Assembly: GCA_046719465.1 (NCBI GenBank) | Contig: JBDNCV010000051.1 | Coordinates: 1 to 25,156 of the forward strand | Origin: JANWYT01 sp046719465 | GTDB lineage: Bacteria > Chloroflexota > Anaerolineae > Aggregatilineales > Phototrophicaceae | Direction of reading: 5' to 3' | DNA: 25,156 nucleotides | Part shown: positions 6,762 through 15,246 of the stretch, piece after piece | Numbering within the stretch: the first letter of the stretch is position 1 | Layout of the letters: every line of letters begins with the position of its first letter | Notes under the pieces: model-generated | The model's database searches: none | Told to the model about the DNA's origin: nothing | What the model saw: the letters and a program-made list of their open reading frames with translations, nothing else | Translations under genes and position numbers: made by a program

Positions 6762-8321
6762 CTAACGCAGGAGGCCGGTGCTGTCGCTCAGCAGGAAGGT
6801 GAGTACAAGCGAATCCGTCAGCATTTCGACTGGCGCATGATCGTCACGGAAGACAATATCACTGCTGCCAAGCGGGACGAGCGTTGATGCCGCTAGTTGC
6901 AGCGTATCGCGCAGGATAGGGTGAGTGTCATCCGGGAGCGCAGCGATGTTGTCCAGCAGGTTAGTGGTGAGCGTGGGTTGTTTGGTGGCCACCAGAATGG
7001 TGTTGAACGAACGGGGCACGTCCATCGCGTGCACGGTCGGGAAGACTTGCAGCAGCGTATTCATAATGGCGTCGACGAGGCGACGGTCGGTGTTCGTGCG
7101 CCCAACGTTGACAATCACCACGCCGTTGTCGGTGAGCCGTGCCCTCACCTCATGAAAAAATTCAACGGTGGTCATGTGCCACGGGATATACGGTGGCCGA
7201 TAGGCGTCGATGCCGATGACGGTATACTGACGGGATAGGTCACGCAGCCCGTAGCGGCCATCCTGCGCGATTGCGTTTAATGACGGCATGTGCTCAGCGT
7301 TCATATCAAAAAAACGCGCGCCAACCTCGATGATGAGCGGGTCAATCTCGATCCCGTCCATCGGGATGGGGCCGTACACTTCGTTGTACTGCCGCGGCAC
7401 AGTGCCCGCGGCAAGGCCGATCACCAGCAAAGATTCGACGTCATCTGGGGTGAAATTCGCGTTGAAGTATGGGCCAACGAGAAAGTAATCCCACGTGCGT
7501 CCGAACGCGATCTGCGTAGGGTGCCACTGGCTGTGAATGCCTTGCCCCTCGTTCAGCAGCAAGTAACGAAAGCCCTGAGCATCCTCTTGCACTTGGATGT
7601 AGTTGTAGGCGCTGTCACGTTCAAACAGCAGGATGTTGCCGGGCTGGGCAGCGCGCAGGGGCGATGTGGGGGAGAAGGCAGCCACGAGTGCCACCACAAC
7701 AGGCATCCACAGCCACGCTAGCGCTCCGACGCGGCGTTCCCACAGCAAGCCGATCCATGCGACTAGGAACAGTGTGCCCGCGAACAGCAAGAATGTGGCC
7801 GTGGTGCCGATGCCCGGGATCAACACCAGTGTGGGGAGGAAGGTTCCTAGGATGCTGCCAAACGTGCTGATGGCGTAAACTTGGCCACTTTTTGTGCCGG
7901 CGGTCTTCAGGTCGTCTACTGCCAAGCGAATCACAAACGGCGACACCATCCCGAGCAGCGTGATGGGAACAGAGAACAGCAGCAAGACAGCGGCAAATGA
8001 ACCAAGTGTAAGGGCTGCGTCAAAGCGGCTGAAGGCGACGGCTGCGCCTTGCAGGATGGGACGTGACACAAGGGGGATAATCGCGCTCAAGAACGCCGCC
8101 CATGCAAGAATACGGTAGAGAGTTAACCGATGGGGCGAACGATCTGCCCAGCGCCCACCGAGGAAGTAACCCACGGTCAGGTAAAGCAGCATCAGGCCGA
8201 TCACGTTCGCCCAGACGATATTGCTTGTGCCGAATACGTTGCCCAACAACCGCGAGGCTGAAAGCTCAACCGCCAGCGTCGTCATGCCGCTGATGAAAAC
8301 CACCAGATACAGATAGCCCAT
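6762..8321 (-). CDS. Membrane-fused spermidine-synthase-like protein
   Basis: The first 220 residues hold about seven membrane helices in the pattern of fused MFS/spermidine synthase proteins (SGMTTLAVELSASRLLGNVFG and GYFLGGRWADRSPHR are typical). The C-terminal 290 residues form a Rossmann methyltransferase or aminopropyltransferase-type domain: VIGLAAGTVP near residue 300, GIEIDP near 324, QDGR near 353, and IDAYRPPYIPWHMTT near 371. The glycine-rich loop reads GLAAG rather than the GGGDG of true spermidine synthases, so polyamine synthesis should not be assumed. The substrate is unknown. It ends 9 bases before the Lit-like gene and begins 2 bases after the oxidase gene, so translation is probably coupled. 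Confidence 0.87.
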   Translation of the reverse strand: MGYLYLVVFISGMTTLAVELSASRLLGNVFGTSNIVWANVIGLMLLYLTVGYFLGGRWADRSPHRLTLYRILAWAAFLSAIIPLVSRPILQGAAVAFSRFDAALTLGSFAAVLLLFSVPITLLGMVSPFVIRLAVDDLKTAGTKSGQVYAISTFGSILGTFLPTLVLIPGIGTTATFLLFAGTLFLVAWIGLLWERRVGALAWLWMPVVVALVAAFSPTSPLRAAQPGNILLFERDSAYNYIQVQEDAQGFRYLLLNEGQGIHSQWHPTQIAFGRTWDYFLVGPYFNANFTPDDVESLLVIGLAAGTVPRQYNEVYGPIPMDGIEIDPLIIEVGARFFDMNAEHMPSLNAIAQDGRYGLRDLSRQYTVIGIDAYRPPYIPWHMTTVEFFHEVRARLTDNGVVIVNVGRTNTDRRLVDAIMNTLLQVFPTVHAMDVPRSFNTILVATKQPTLTTNLLDNIAALPDDTHPILRDTLQLAASTLVPLGSSDIVFRDDHAPVEMLTDSLVLTFLLSDSTGLLR

Positions 8322-8323
8322 AG

Positions 8324-9463
8324 CTACAGGAATCGACTCACTCTAAACAAAGACGTGTCGTAAGGGGTGCTGCCAGTTAGCGCAAGATCGATCAGCATTT
8401 TGCCGATGAGCGTGCTGAACTTAAAGCCATGCCCACTGCAAGGGGAGGCGATCACCACCTGAGGGTAGGCAGGGTGTGTGTCCACGACGAAGTGCTCATC
8501 GGGGGTCATGGTGTAGAGGCAGATGCGCGTGCTTTTCAAAGGGGCATCAGCATCAGGCAGATAATGCTGGATGAACCGCCGAATGTGTGTAATCGTCTCG
8601 TCCTTAGGGGTGTAGTCAATAGCAGACACATGCTGGACGCGCTGGCCTGTGTGCAAGGCCACTTTCAAGCCGCTGTCAAAGACGCTAGGGATGCCGTAGA
8701 CCCAATCGGCTTTGTCACCGCGTAGGTGTGTGATGAAGATGGGCATTTGCTCCACGCTGAACTGTTCGATGGCAGGTGGGTCAAAATACGCAAGCTGCAC
8801 GCCCATCGGCTCCAGCGGGAGCGCAAGGTCAACATGGGCGAGCAGGTCGTTCATCCATGCGCCACCCGCCAGCACAACCCGAGCAGCAGAGTACTCTTGG
8901 TCAGCGATGACGGTTACACTGTCAGGGTGTACTAAGATTTTTTGGACAGGCGTTTTTTCTTTGATGGCTGCGCCGTATTTGCCTGCTAGGCGCAGGTGAG
9001 CTTGCACACAGCGCGCCGCAGTCAGGATGCCTGCATCCGGTTGATAGAGAACGCGCATGTCAGGGTCGAAGCGGAACATAGGGAAGCGTTCTTGCGCTGC
9101 TGCTGCGTCCATCAAGTCGAATGGGATGTTGGCCGCAGCAAGGCATTGTTGGGTGCTGTCAAACGTGGATTGATTAGGGTGGGCAATGTCGATGCCACCC
9201 GTGCAGAAATAGAGCTGCTCACCGGCTTCTGCCTCGAGATCCCGCCACAGCGCATAGGCTGACCGCATCAGCTCAACATAGATCGGATGGTCATAGGCAT
9301 AACGGATAATGCGTGAGTGATCGTTGGAGCTGCCGCGTTCGTGGTTGAGTTCGAACTGCTCCAAGAGCAGTACGGAGCGCCCTTCACGGGCGGCGTAATA
9401 GGCGGCTGCGCTGCCCATCCCACCACCACCGATCACGATGACGTCATAAGTGCTGCGTGTCAT
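8324..9463 (-). CDS. FAD-dependent amine oxidase of the monomeric sarcosine oxidase / N-methyltryptophan oxidase type
   Basis: The 379 residues begin with the dinucleotide motif VIVIGGGGMGSAAA and an acidic residue ending the second strand (LLLEQF, Glu35). GSSNDHSRIIRYAY (residues 44-57) is the active-site segment of the monomeric sarcosine oxidase family. The Cys that carries covalent flavin in that family is in RICLYTMTPDEHF and falls at residue 315, the same number as in the well-studied bacterial enzyme. CSGHGFKFS follows near the C-terminus. It is therefore probably an active oxidase of an N-methyl amino acid, producing an aldehyde and hydrogen peroxide. The exact substrate cannot be read. 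It sits between DUF58 (11 bases upstream) and the membrane-fused gene (2 bases downstream) with no obvious pathway partner. Confidence 0.92.
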   Translation of the reverse strand: MTRSTYDVIVIGGGGMGSAAAYYAAREGRSVLLLEQFELNHERGSSNDHSRIIRYAYDHPIYVELMRSAYALWRDLEAEAGEQLYFCTGGIDIAHPNQSTFDSTQQCLAAANIPFDLMDAAAAQERFPMFRFDPDMRVLYQPDAGILTAARCVQAHLRLAGKYGAAIKEKTPVQKILVHPDSVTVIADQEYSAARVVLAGGAWMNDLLAHVDLALPLEPMGVQLAYFDPPAIEQFSVEQMPIFITHLRGDKADWVYGIPSVFDSGLKVALHTGQRVQHVSAIDYTPKDETITHIRRFIQHYLPDADAPLKSTRICLYTMTPDEHFVVDTHPAYPQVVIASPCSGHGFKFSTLIGKMLIDLALTGSTPYDTSLFRVSRFL

Positions 9464-9474
9464 GGATCCCGTCC

Positions 9475-10728
9475 TTACAGATAACGTTGAGAAAGCTGAT
9501 GACTAAGGTCATCCCCGTAGCGGATCACAATTGTAGGAATACGAAGCGCGACCAAGCGCTGCTGCATATCATCTGATGCGTAGGTTCCCCCGAACGTCAC
9601 AGGGTCTACAAAGATACACACGGGTTTGATGCCGCGCTCCATAATCCGCTGAATCTGCGCCAGCCACTGGGGATCTAAGGTGGATGTGATGATGATAAGG
9701 GTTGTGCCGCGGCTGAAATTCTGGCTTTGCATCCGCAGCATATCGGCCAGCGACATAGGTGTTGTGCTGCGTGCCACGGCGAGGATGTTCAGAATGCGTG
9801 TCAATTGGCGCTGGCCGCGTTCCGGCGTCAGCACTTCTAGATGGGGGGTATAGGCCGAGAACCCCAGAGAGCGCTCTTGTTCGGCAAAGTGAGAGGCGAG
9901 CGTCGCGGCGATGACCACAGCGTACTCCTCAGTCGAGCGAGGAATGCGCGTCGAGCCGTAGATCACTGAGCCGATCATGCCCACGCGCTGCAGCATTGGG
10001 TCTTCGACAAGGCTGTACTGCGAAAAATCCACGAACAGCCAAATATCGACTTGCGGGTCAAGTTCGAATTCTTTAACGATGAGCTTGCCACGACGAGCGG
10101 TGCTGCGCCAGTGGATGCGGTTGATGCTGTCGCCCACTACGTAATCGCGCACACCCGCTGCGTTTGTCGTGATGTGCTGCGTGATGAAGCGCTGCGGCTC
10201 CCCACCTGAGAGCGCCGCAGCGGGCAGCGCAAAGTTGGTCAATGGCACTGCTTGAGGATAGACAATGATTCGCTCAGTGGCGTTGATGGTGCGCTGCGGT
10301 TCAAATAGTCCAAACGGATCGCCGGTAGAGATCCGCATAGGGCCGAGCCGAAACTCACCGCGCACATAGCAGGGCGTCTCAACTGTCCACGTGTAAGTGC
10401 TGCGGGGAGCGATCGTGGGGGTCACTCGTCCGACGTTATGAAAGGGGAGGTCGGAATAGTCGTTCACCTCCAGCCACAGCTTCGGGATGATCGAGTGATT
10501 GTGGACGTAGAAGGTCTCAGTGAAGGTGCGCCCGACTTGAGAGCGTCGGCTGCGCGTGCTGCGGCCTAAGCTGACGCCAGCAATGCTCAATGTGGCCCAG
10601 AGCGCAGACATAAACAGAATGCCAAACAGCAGGTATGCCACTGCGAAAAAAGTGGCGCGCCCAGTTGCTAACCCACCTAACAGGGCGAGGATAATAATCA
10701 GATACAGGCTGTTGCGACGATTGCCCAT
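9475..10728 (-). CDS. DUF58 domain-containing protein, MoxR partner
   Basis: The 417 residues begin with two closely spaced hydrophobic helices (LYLIIILALLGGLATG and AVAYLLFGILFMSALW). A beta-rich region and the DUF58 signature follow: RDYVVGDSINRIHWRSTARR and then KLIVKEFELDP, leading into VDIWLFVDFS. DUF58 proteins carry a von Willebrand A-like fold and are regularly encoded beside MoxR ATPases. The pair is thought to assist maturation or assembly of envelope proteins, but biochemical roles are mostly unproven. The gene starts 3 bases after the moxR stop, so it is coupled to it. The predicted topology puts the DUF58 domain in the cytoplasm. Confidence 0.93.
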   Translation of the reverse strand: MGNRRNSLYLIIILALLGGLATGRATFFAVAYLLFGILFMSALWATLSIAGVSLGRSTRSRRSQVGRTFTETFYVHNHSIIPKLWLEVNDYSDLPFHNVGRVTPTIAPRSTYTWTVETPCYVRGEFRLGPMRISTGDPFGLFEPQRTINATERIIVYPQAVPLTNFALPAAALSGGEPQRFITQHITTNAAGVRDYVVGDSINRIHWRSTARRGKLIVKEFELDPQVDIWLFVDFSQYSLVEDPMLQRVGMIGSVIYGSTRIPRSTEEYAVVIAATLASHFAEQERSLGFSAYTPHLEVLTPERGQRQLTRILNILAVARSTTPMSLADMLRMQSQNFSRGTTLIIITSTLDPQWLAQIQRIMERGIKPVCIFVDPVTFGGTYASDDMQQRLVALRIPTIVIRYGDDLSHQLSQRYL

Positions 10729-10731
10729 ATA

Positions 10732-11730
10732 TCAGCGCACAGACGTCCCCGGCACTGGGGTCGTTGCGAGAATGTCCTGAATGATGACGCGCGCCGAGAC
10801 ATCGCGCATACGCGCTGACGGCCCAATGATCACGCGGTGCGATAATGTCACTTCGGCTAAGGCCTTGACGTCATCTGGAATGACATAGTCGCGCCCGGCC
10901 ATCGCTGCGCGAGCTTGCGCCGTCCGGAACAGCGCGAGTGACCCGCGCGGGCTGCTGCCGAGGTAAAGATCGGGGTGGGTGCGCGTGGCTGTGATGAGCG
11001 CGACGATGTACTGTTTAATCTCCTCCGCCACGTACACTTGCAGCACAGCGTTCTGAGCGTGCACCAGCTCCTCAAGCGTGATGCTCTGCTGGATGTTGGC
11101 GATTGGATGCTGGTACTGCTGAGCCGAGAGAATGGTCAGCTCCTCGGCAGGCGTGGGGTAGCCCATCTGGATGCGGATTAAGAAACGGTCGAGCTGGGCC
11201 TCTGGCAGGGGATATGTCCCCTCATATTCGATAGGGTTTTGCGTCGCAAGGATCATGAATGGGTTGGCCATACGATAGGTGACACCATCCACGGTCACCT
11301 GCCGCTCCTCCATTGCCTCGAGCAGGGCAGACTGCGTTTTAGGCGTGGCACGGTTGATCTCATCGGCCAACACAATTTGCGACATGATGGGACCGGGACG
11401 GAACTCGAACTGGCCTGTTTGCTGGTTGAAGATCGACACGCCGGTCACATCTGAGGGCAGCATGTCGGGGGTAAATTGAATGCGGCTGAACGACAGGCCG
11501 ACGGTCTTGCTGAGGGCGCGCGCCATCATGGTTTTGCCAACGCCCGGGATGTCCTCAAGGAGGATGTGACCGCGGCAGAGAAGCCCCAACGTTGCCAACC
11601 GTACCTCGTTGCGCTTGCCGATGATCACTTGGCTCACGTTGGCCGCAATTCGCTCAGACACATCTTGAACAATCCGGAGGCTGTTATACTCGGCGGCGCT
11701 GCGACGTGTTTGCTGTGGGATTTCCGTCAT
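10732..11730 (-). CDS. MoxR-family AAA+ ATPase
   Basis: A MoxR-type ATPase: Walker A is LLEDIPGVGKTMMARAL, the MoxR-specific segment is IQFTPDMLPSDVTGV, and Walker B is IVLADEINRATPKTQSALLEAMEE. The sensor region is LATQNPIEYEGTYPLPEAQLD with the arginine-finger segment DRF. The C-terminal lid region includes SSPRGSLALFR and DVKALAEVTLSHR. All ATPase motifs are intact. It leads the long minus-strand operon and is coupled to DUF58, its usual partner. The frame could begin at ATG 11766, but that start has no ribosome binding site. ATG at 11730 (MTEIPQQ) has GGGA 9 bases upstream and gives a more typical N-terminus. A probable promoter lies about 100 bases upstream. Confidence 0.95.
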   Translation of the reverse strand: MTEIPQQTRRSAAEYNSLRIVQDVSERIAANVSQVIIGKRNEVRLATLGLLCRGHILLEDIPGVGKTMMARALSKTVGLSFSRIQFTPDMLPSDVTGVSIFNQQTGQFEFRPGPIMSQIVLADEINRATPKTQSALLEAMEERQVTVDGVTYRMANPFMILATQNPIEYEGTYPLPEAQLDRFLIRIQMGYPTPAEELTILSAQQYQHPIANIQQSITLEELVHAQNAVLQVYVAEEIKQYIVALITATRTHPDLYLGSSPRGSLALFRTAQARAAMAGRDYVIPDDVKALAEVTLSHRVIIGPSARMRDVSARVIIQDILATTPVPGTSVR

Positions 11731-11829
11731 TGATCTATTCCCGATCGATTCATACTGCTTCATCATACAGGACGCCGTGATGATCTACCTAGATGAACTC
11801 ACGACGTTCAGCCTACGCTAAGACAATTT

Positions 11830-11858
11830 AGTATAGCGATGTTTAGGGAGACCGATAA
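11830..11858 (-). promoter_or_regulatory. Probable promoter of the minus-strand moxR operon
   Basis: On the minus strand, TTATCG (11858-11853) is followed after 17 bases by TATACT (11835-11830). Transcription would start near 11823, giving a 5' leader of about 90 bases. The -10 is good and the -35 is poor. Confidence 0.45.
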
Positions 11859-11882
11859 GCGTTAGTTTACAGCGTGAGGTGC

Positions 11883-11910
11883 TTGCTTATGGGTAGGTGT
11901 TAGGTATAAT
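11883..11910 (+). promoter_or_regulatory. Probable promoter of the roadblock-pyrG unit
   Basis: TTGCTT (11883-11888) is followed after 16 bases by a consensus TATAAT (11905-11910). The leader of about 95 bases to the ATG at 12013 contains a 6-bp hairpin (GGCTCG 11932-11937 with CGAGCC 11949-11954). The 246-base gap between the divergent genes otherwise shows nothing I recognise. Confidence 0.55.
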
Positions 11911-12012
11911 ACGAGCAACAATTAACGGATAGGCTCGTCATTAAAGAGCGAGCCGCAGCACAGCGTAGTATCAGCCACCGCGCATCACAGGGACCAACCG
12001 AGGAGCATCAGA

Positions 12013-12384
12013 ATGGCGAAATCGCGCACAGATTTGATGGTAGAGCGTTTGCGTGAACTGCAAGGCACAACGCCTGACATCGAAGCGTCTGCTGTTGTGA
12101 GTGTGGATGGTCTCATCATGGCATCAGCCCTGCCGACATATGTTGAAGAAGACCGCGTCTCGGCGATGTCTGCGGCCATGCTCTCATTGGGTGAGCGCAT
12201 CTCTAGCGAGCTAGGACGCGGGATGCTTGATCAGGTTTATGTCAAGGGGGTCAACGGTTACGTGATCCTCATGTCGGTTGGTGAAGACGCCGTGCTGACG
12301 ACACTGGTGCGTTCGAATGCTAAACTAGGCCTGATTTTCCTTGATATGCGCCGCTCGGCAGATGCGTTGCAAAAACTCGTTTAA
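12013..12384 (+). CDS. Roadblock/LC7 domain protein (MglB-like)
   Basis: A 123-residue single-domain protein of the roadblock/LC7 fold. LRELQGTTPDIEASAVVSVDG is followed by LIMASALP, the amphipathic DRVSAMSAAMLSLGERISSE, then YVILMSVGEDAVLTTLVRSN and GLIFLDMRRSADAL. Bacterial members such as MglB are homodimers that regulate small Ras-like GTPases; many others are orphan scaffolds. No MglA-type GTPase is visible in the window, so the partner must lie elsewhere if there is one. GAGGAG lies 7 bases before the ATG. The gene precedes pyrG, separated by a hairpin. Confidence 0.92.
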   Translation: MAKSRTDLMVERLRELQGTTPDIEASAVVSVDGLIMASALPTYVEEDRVSAMSAAMLSLGERISSELGRGMLDQVYVKGVNGYVILMSVGEDAVLTTLVRSNAKLGLIFLDMRRSADALQKLV

Positions 12385-12429
12385 GTGATCACCTTTGCTG
12401 GTGACCGTGAATCTGCGTTGAGGTAACAG

Positions 12430-12460
12430 GGCGGGATTGAAAATATCCCGCCATGATTTT
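12430..12460 (+). terminator. Hairpin in the pyrG leader (terminator or attenuator)
   Basis: GGCGGGAT (12430-12437) pairs perfectly with ATCCCGCC (12445-12452) across a 7-base loop and is followed by ATGATTTTG, an imperfect U-tract. It lies between the roadblock gene and the pyrG ribosome binding site. It may terminate part of the upstream transcript or regulate pyrG; which of these cannot be read from sequence. Confidence 0.6.
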
Positions 12461-12478
12461 GTTTGTGAAGGACAGTAC

Positions 12479-14134
12479 ATGGCCGATCCGAAGTACATTT
12501 TCTGCACGGGTGGGGTGGTAAGCTCTGTTGGCAAAGGCCTCACCGTGGCAGCCATTGGGCGCATTCTCAAGGCGCGCGGCATCAAAGTTGCCATCCAGAA
12601 GCTGGATCCGTACCTGAACGTCGACCCGGGGACGATGAGTCCGTTCCAGCATGGTGAAGTGTTCGTGACGGCCGACGGCGCAGAGACTGATCTTGATCTA
12701 GGGCACTACGAACGCTTCATCGATGAGAATGTAACGCGGGCGTCGAACGTCACCGCCGGGCAGGTGTACAGCTACATCATCGAGAAAGAGCGCAAGGGTG
12801 ACTTCTTGGGTGGGACGATACAGGTCGTGCCGCATATCACCAACGAGATCATCCGGCGCATCCGTCTGGTGGGTAAAAGCAGCGATGTGGACGTCGTGAT
12901 TGTTGAAATTGGCGGCACGGTTGGTGACATTGAGGGTCAGCCATTTTTGGAGGCCGTCCGCCAGCTGCGGCATCAACTCAAACGTAAAGAGTCACTCTTT
13001 GTCCACGTGACGTTCCTGCCTCATATTGGCGCGACCAACGAGCTGAAGACTAAGCCGACCCAACACAGCGTGCGCGATTTGCGCAGCATGGGCATCCAAC
13101 CGCAGGTCATCGTAGCGCGCACCGATTACCCTGTAGGTCAAGATGTTGTGGCCAAGATCGCCCAGTTCTGCGACGTGGACGATGAGGCCGTCATCCCGCT
13201 TGTCACCGCACAGTCGATCTACGATGTGCCACTCATGCTAGAGGATATGGGACTGGGCGATTACATCGTCAGCAAGTTGAAGCTGGACGCCCGCCAAAAG
13301 CCTGATCTGAGTGAGTGGCGCGCGATGGTGCATCGTGCCAAGACATCGACTGAGGTTGTAAAGATCGGGATTGTGGGTAAATACGTCCAGCTCCACGACG
13401 CTTACATGAGCGTGAAAGAGGCCTTGACGCATGCATCAATCCGCGCGGGCAGGCGGCTTGATATCGCATGGATTCAAAGTGATGAGCTGGAAAAAGGCAA
13501 ACATCTTGACGCGCTGCTGAAGCTGGATGGCATCGTCGTCCCGGGTGGCTTCGGCTATCGCGGGGTGGAGGGCAAGATTATCGCAGCGCGAATTGCCCGC
13601 GAGCACAAAATACCGTATCTCGGTTTGTGCTTGGGGATGCAAGTTATGTGTGTGGAATTTGCGCGCAACGTGCTGGGGCTGGAGGATGCAAACAGCAGCG
13701 AATTCAACGACTTGTCTGATAACCCTGTGATCGACCTGATGTTGGAGCAGCGTCAAGTATCAGACCTCGGCGGCACAATGCGCCTCGGTGAATATCCGTG
13801 CAAGCTGCTCGAGGGGTCGATTGCAGCGCAAGCCTATGGTAAGCCGATCATCATGGAGCGCCATCGCCACCGTTTTGAGTTCAACAATAACTATCGTGAC
13901 CAGTTTCAAGCAGCAGGGATGGTGTTCAGCGGGCTAAGCCCTGACGATCTGCTGGTTGAGATTGCTGAAATCGCGGGGCACCCATTCATGCTTGGCTCGC
14001 AGTTCCACCCCGAGTTTTTGAGCCGCCCCAACAATCCACACCCACTGTTTTATAAATTCATTCAAGCGGCCATCGCACGGTCACAAGCTCTGATTTCGGC
14101 TGACATGGATGCGACCGCACAGACAGGCGAATAG
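12479..14134 (+). CDS. pyrG: CTP synthase
   Basis: Makes CTP from UTP, ATP and glutamine. The 551 residues match the family. The N-terminal synthetase domain shows KYIFCTGGVVSSVGKGL (P-loop), QKLDPYLNVDPGTMSP, and HGEVFVTADGAETDLDLGHYERF. The C-terminal class I glutamine amidotransferase domain has PGGFGYRG, the nucleophile Cys in GLCLGMQ, ERHRHRFEFNN, and the His-Glu pair in FHPEFLSRP. All catalytic residues are intact. The ATG at 12479 has GAAGGA 6 bases upstream. An in-frame TTG at 12437 lies inside the leader hairpin and is rejected as a start. The adenosine-deaminase-like gene follows after 15 bases and is probably co-transcribed. Confidence 0.98.
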   Translation: MADPKYIFCTGGVVSSVGKGLTVAAIGRILKARGIKVAIQKLDPYLNVDPGTMSPFQHGEVFVTADGAETDLDLGHYERFIDENVTRASNVTAGQVYSYIIEKERKGDFLGGTIQVVPHITNEIIRRIRLVGKSSDVDVVIVEIGGTVGDIEGQPFLEAVRQLRHQLKRKESLFVHVTFLPHIGATNELKTKPTQHSVRDLRSMGIQPQVIVARTDYPVGQDVVAKIAQFCDVDDEAVIPLVTAQSIYDVPLMLEDMGLGDYIVSKLKLDARQKPDLSEWRAMVHRAKTSTEVVKIGIVGKYVQLHDAYMSVKEALTHASIRAGRRLDIAWIQSDELEKGKHLDALLKLDGIVVPGGFGYRGVEGKIIAARIAREHKIPYLGLCLGMQVMCVEFARNVLGLEDANSSEFNDLSDNPVIDLMLEQRQVSDLGGTMRLGEYPCKLLEGSIAAQAYGKPIIMERHRHRFEFNNNYRDQFQAAGMVFSGLSPDDLLVEIAEIAGHPFMLGSQFHPEFLSRPNNPHPLFYKFIQAAIARSQALISADMDATAQTGE

Positions 14135-14149
14135 GTAAGGATACGCATT

Positions 14150-15190
14150 ATGTCACTCGAAAGCTACATTCAGGCAATGCCCAAAGTTGAGGTACACATT
14201 CACTTTGAGGGGGCGCTCAAACGTGAATTTGTGGAGCGGGTTGCCGATCAGAACGACATCATCAGCACAATGCGCGGCCGGGAATACCGCGAGTGGATGG
14301 AGCTGCTGCGCAAGCCAGACGTGAAAAAGCTCGACGACATGGCGCGTACTTACGCCAGTTGGTTCAAATATCCAGAGGATTTGTCGCGGGCGGTGTATGA
14401 GCTGGGCTTGCACCTCAACCGTCAAAACATCCGCTACGCAGAAGTGCACATCAACCCTGCGATTTACACGGACGGCGGAATGACGTTTGAGGGTTTCCTC
14501 GACGCAATCAACGATGGGCGTGATCGTGTGCTGCGCGGGTGGAAAGTGCGCATGGATTGGATTCTTACCATCCCGCGCGATCGCCCGCGCAAAGGCGACG
14601 ACATCTCGCGCTGGGTGACAACAGGCATCGCCCGCAAAGGCAATGTAATCGGGATGGGGGTGGTTGGCCGCGAAGACCTCGCGACGGCCGACCAGTTCTC
14701 TAAGGCTTACTCTGTGGTGGAGAAGCGCGACATCCCCACGATGGCCACCGCCCGCAGCTCCACCATCAATCCGGAGCCAATCCGCACTATCCTGCACGAG
14801 CTAAAGCCACGTCGGCTTGTGGATGTGTGGGGCATCACTGCAGAGCCGGACATGCTGGCGGATTTGGTTGAGAGTGGCCTGCCGGTGATCGTCACGCCGA
14901 CGCGCGAGCTGCGCTTGAATCGGATCACAAACCTAGCAGATTATCCGCTGCGGACGTTGATGGAACGACTGCCGCTGGCCATTGGGAGCGGCATGCCGAC
15001 CTTCTATCGGACGAGCTTGAACGATGAGCTAGTGGAACTAGCAAAGCACCATGCGCTCACAGCAGAGGAGATTGAGACGCTTGTTCTCAACGGGGTGCGC
15101 GCGTCGTTCTTGGCAGCAGAGAACAAAGAAGCCATGATCGGTGAATTCAAGATGCACTTTGAAACGCTGCGCGCACAACACTTGAGCTGA
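14150..15190 (+). CDS. Adenosine-deaminase-like protein lacking most catalytic residues
   Basis: The 346 residues follow adenosine deaminase end to end: KVEVHIHFEGAL at the N-terminus keeps the HxH pair (His16, His18), and the C-terminal SLNDELVELAKHHALTAEEI and LNGVRASFLAAENK match the family. At each other active-site position the expected residue is gone. The HAGE segment aligns with MATA (198-201), the GHG segment with VDV (224-226), and the TDDP segment with SGMP (280-283). Deaminase activity is therefore unlikely, but the open frame and family scaffold are intact. It follows pyrG by 15 bases with AAGGA before the ATG, and ends at a strong terminator. It may be a regulatory or ligand-binding relative, or a divergent amidohydrolase using different residues. 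Confidence 0.85.
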   Translation: MSLESYIQAMPKVEVHIHFEGALKREFVERVADQNDIISTMRGREYREWMELLRKPDVKKLDDMARTYASWFKYPEDLSRAVYELGLHLNRQNIRYAEVHINPAIYTDGGMTFEGFLDAINDGRDRVLRGWKVRMDWILTIPRDRPRKGDDISRWVTTGIARKGNVIGMGVVGREDLATADQFSKAYSVVEKRDIPTMATARSSTINPEPIRTILHELKPRRLVDVWGITAEPDMLADLVESGLPVIVTPTRELRLNRITNLADYPLRTLMERLPLAIGSGMPTFYRTSLNDELVELAKHHALTAEEIETLVLNGVRASFLAAENKEAMIGEFKMHFETLRAQHLS

Positions 15191-15194
15191 AACA

Positions 15195-15224
15195 AAAATC
15201 CCCACCGCAACGGTGGGGATTTTA
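15195..15224. terminator. Bidirectional terminator between convergent genes
   Basis: A perfect 13-bp inverted repeat (15195-15207 with 15211-15223, core CCCCACCG/CGGTGGGG) has a 3-base loop. It is flanked by TTTTA on the plus strand and TTTTTG on the minus strand. It can end transcription of the adenosine-deaminase-like gene and of the ABC ATPase gene. Confidence 0.92.
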
Positions 15225-15246
15225 CTTGTGATTGTTGTTAGGACAG

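Noticed and set aside
6240..6887. 215-codon plus-strand open frame rich in His/Gln/Arg
   Set aside because: It is antisense to the Lit-like gene and the end of the spermidine-synthase-like gene; its composition is typical of a shadow of hydrophobic codons.
11767..12012. Small gene or RNA in the divergent intergenic region
   Set aside because: Only promoters, a small hairpin and short dyads are visible; there is no coding pattern or recognisable RNA fold.
12437..12478. Extended N-terminus of CTP synthase from TTG
   Set aside because: This start lies within the leader hairpin and has no ribosome binding site. The ATG at 12479 has GAAGGA and gives the family N-terminus.
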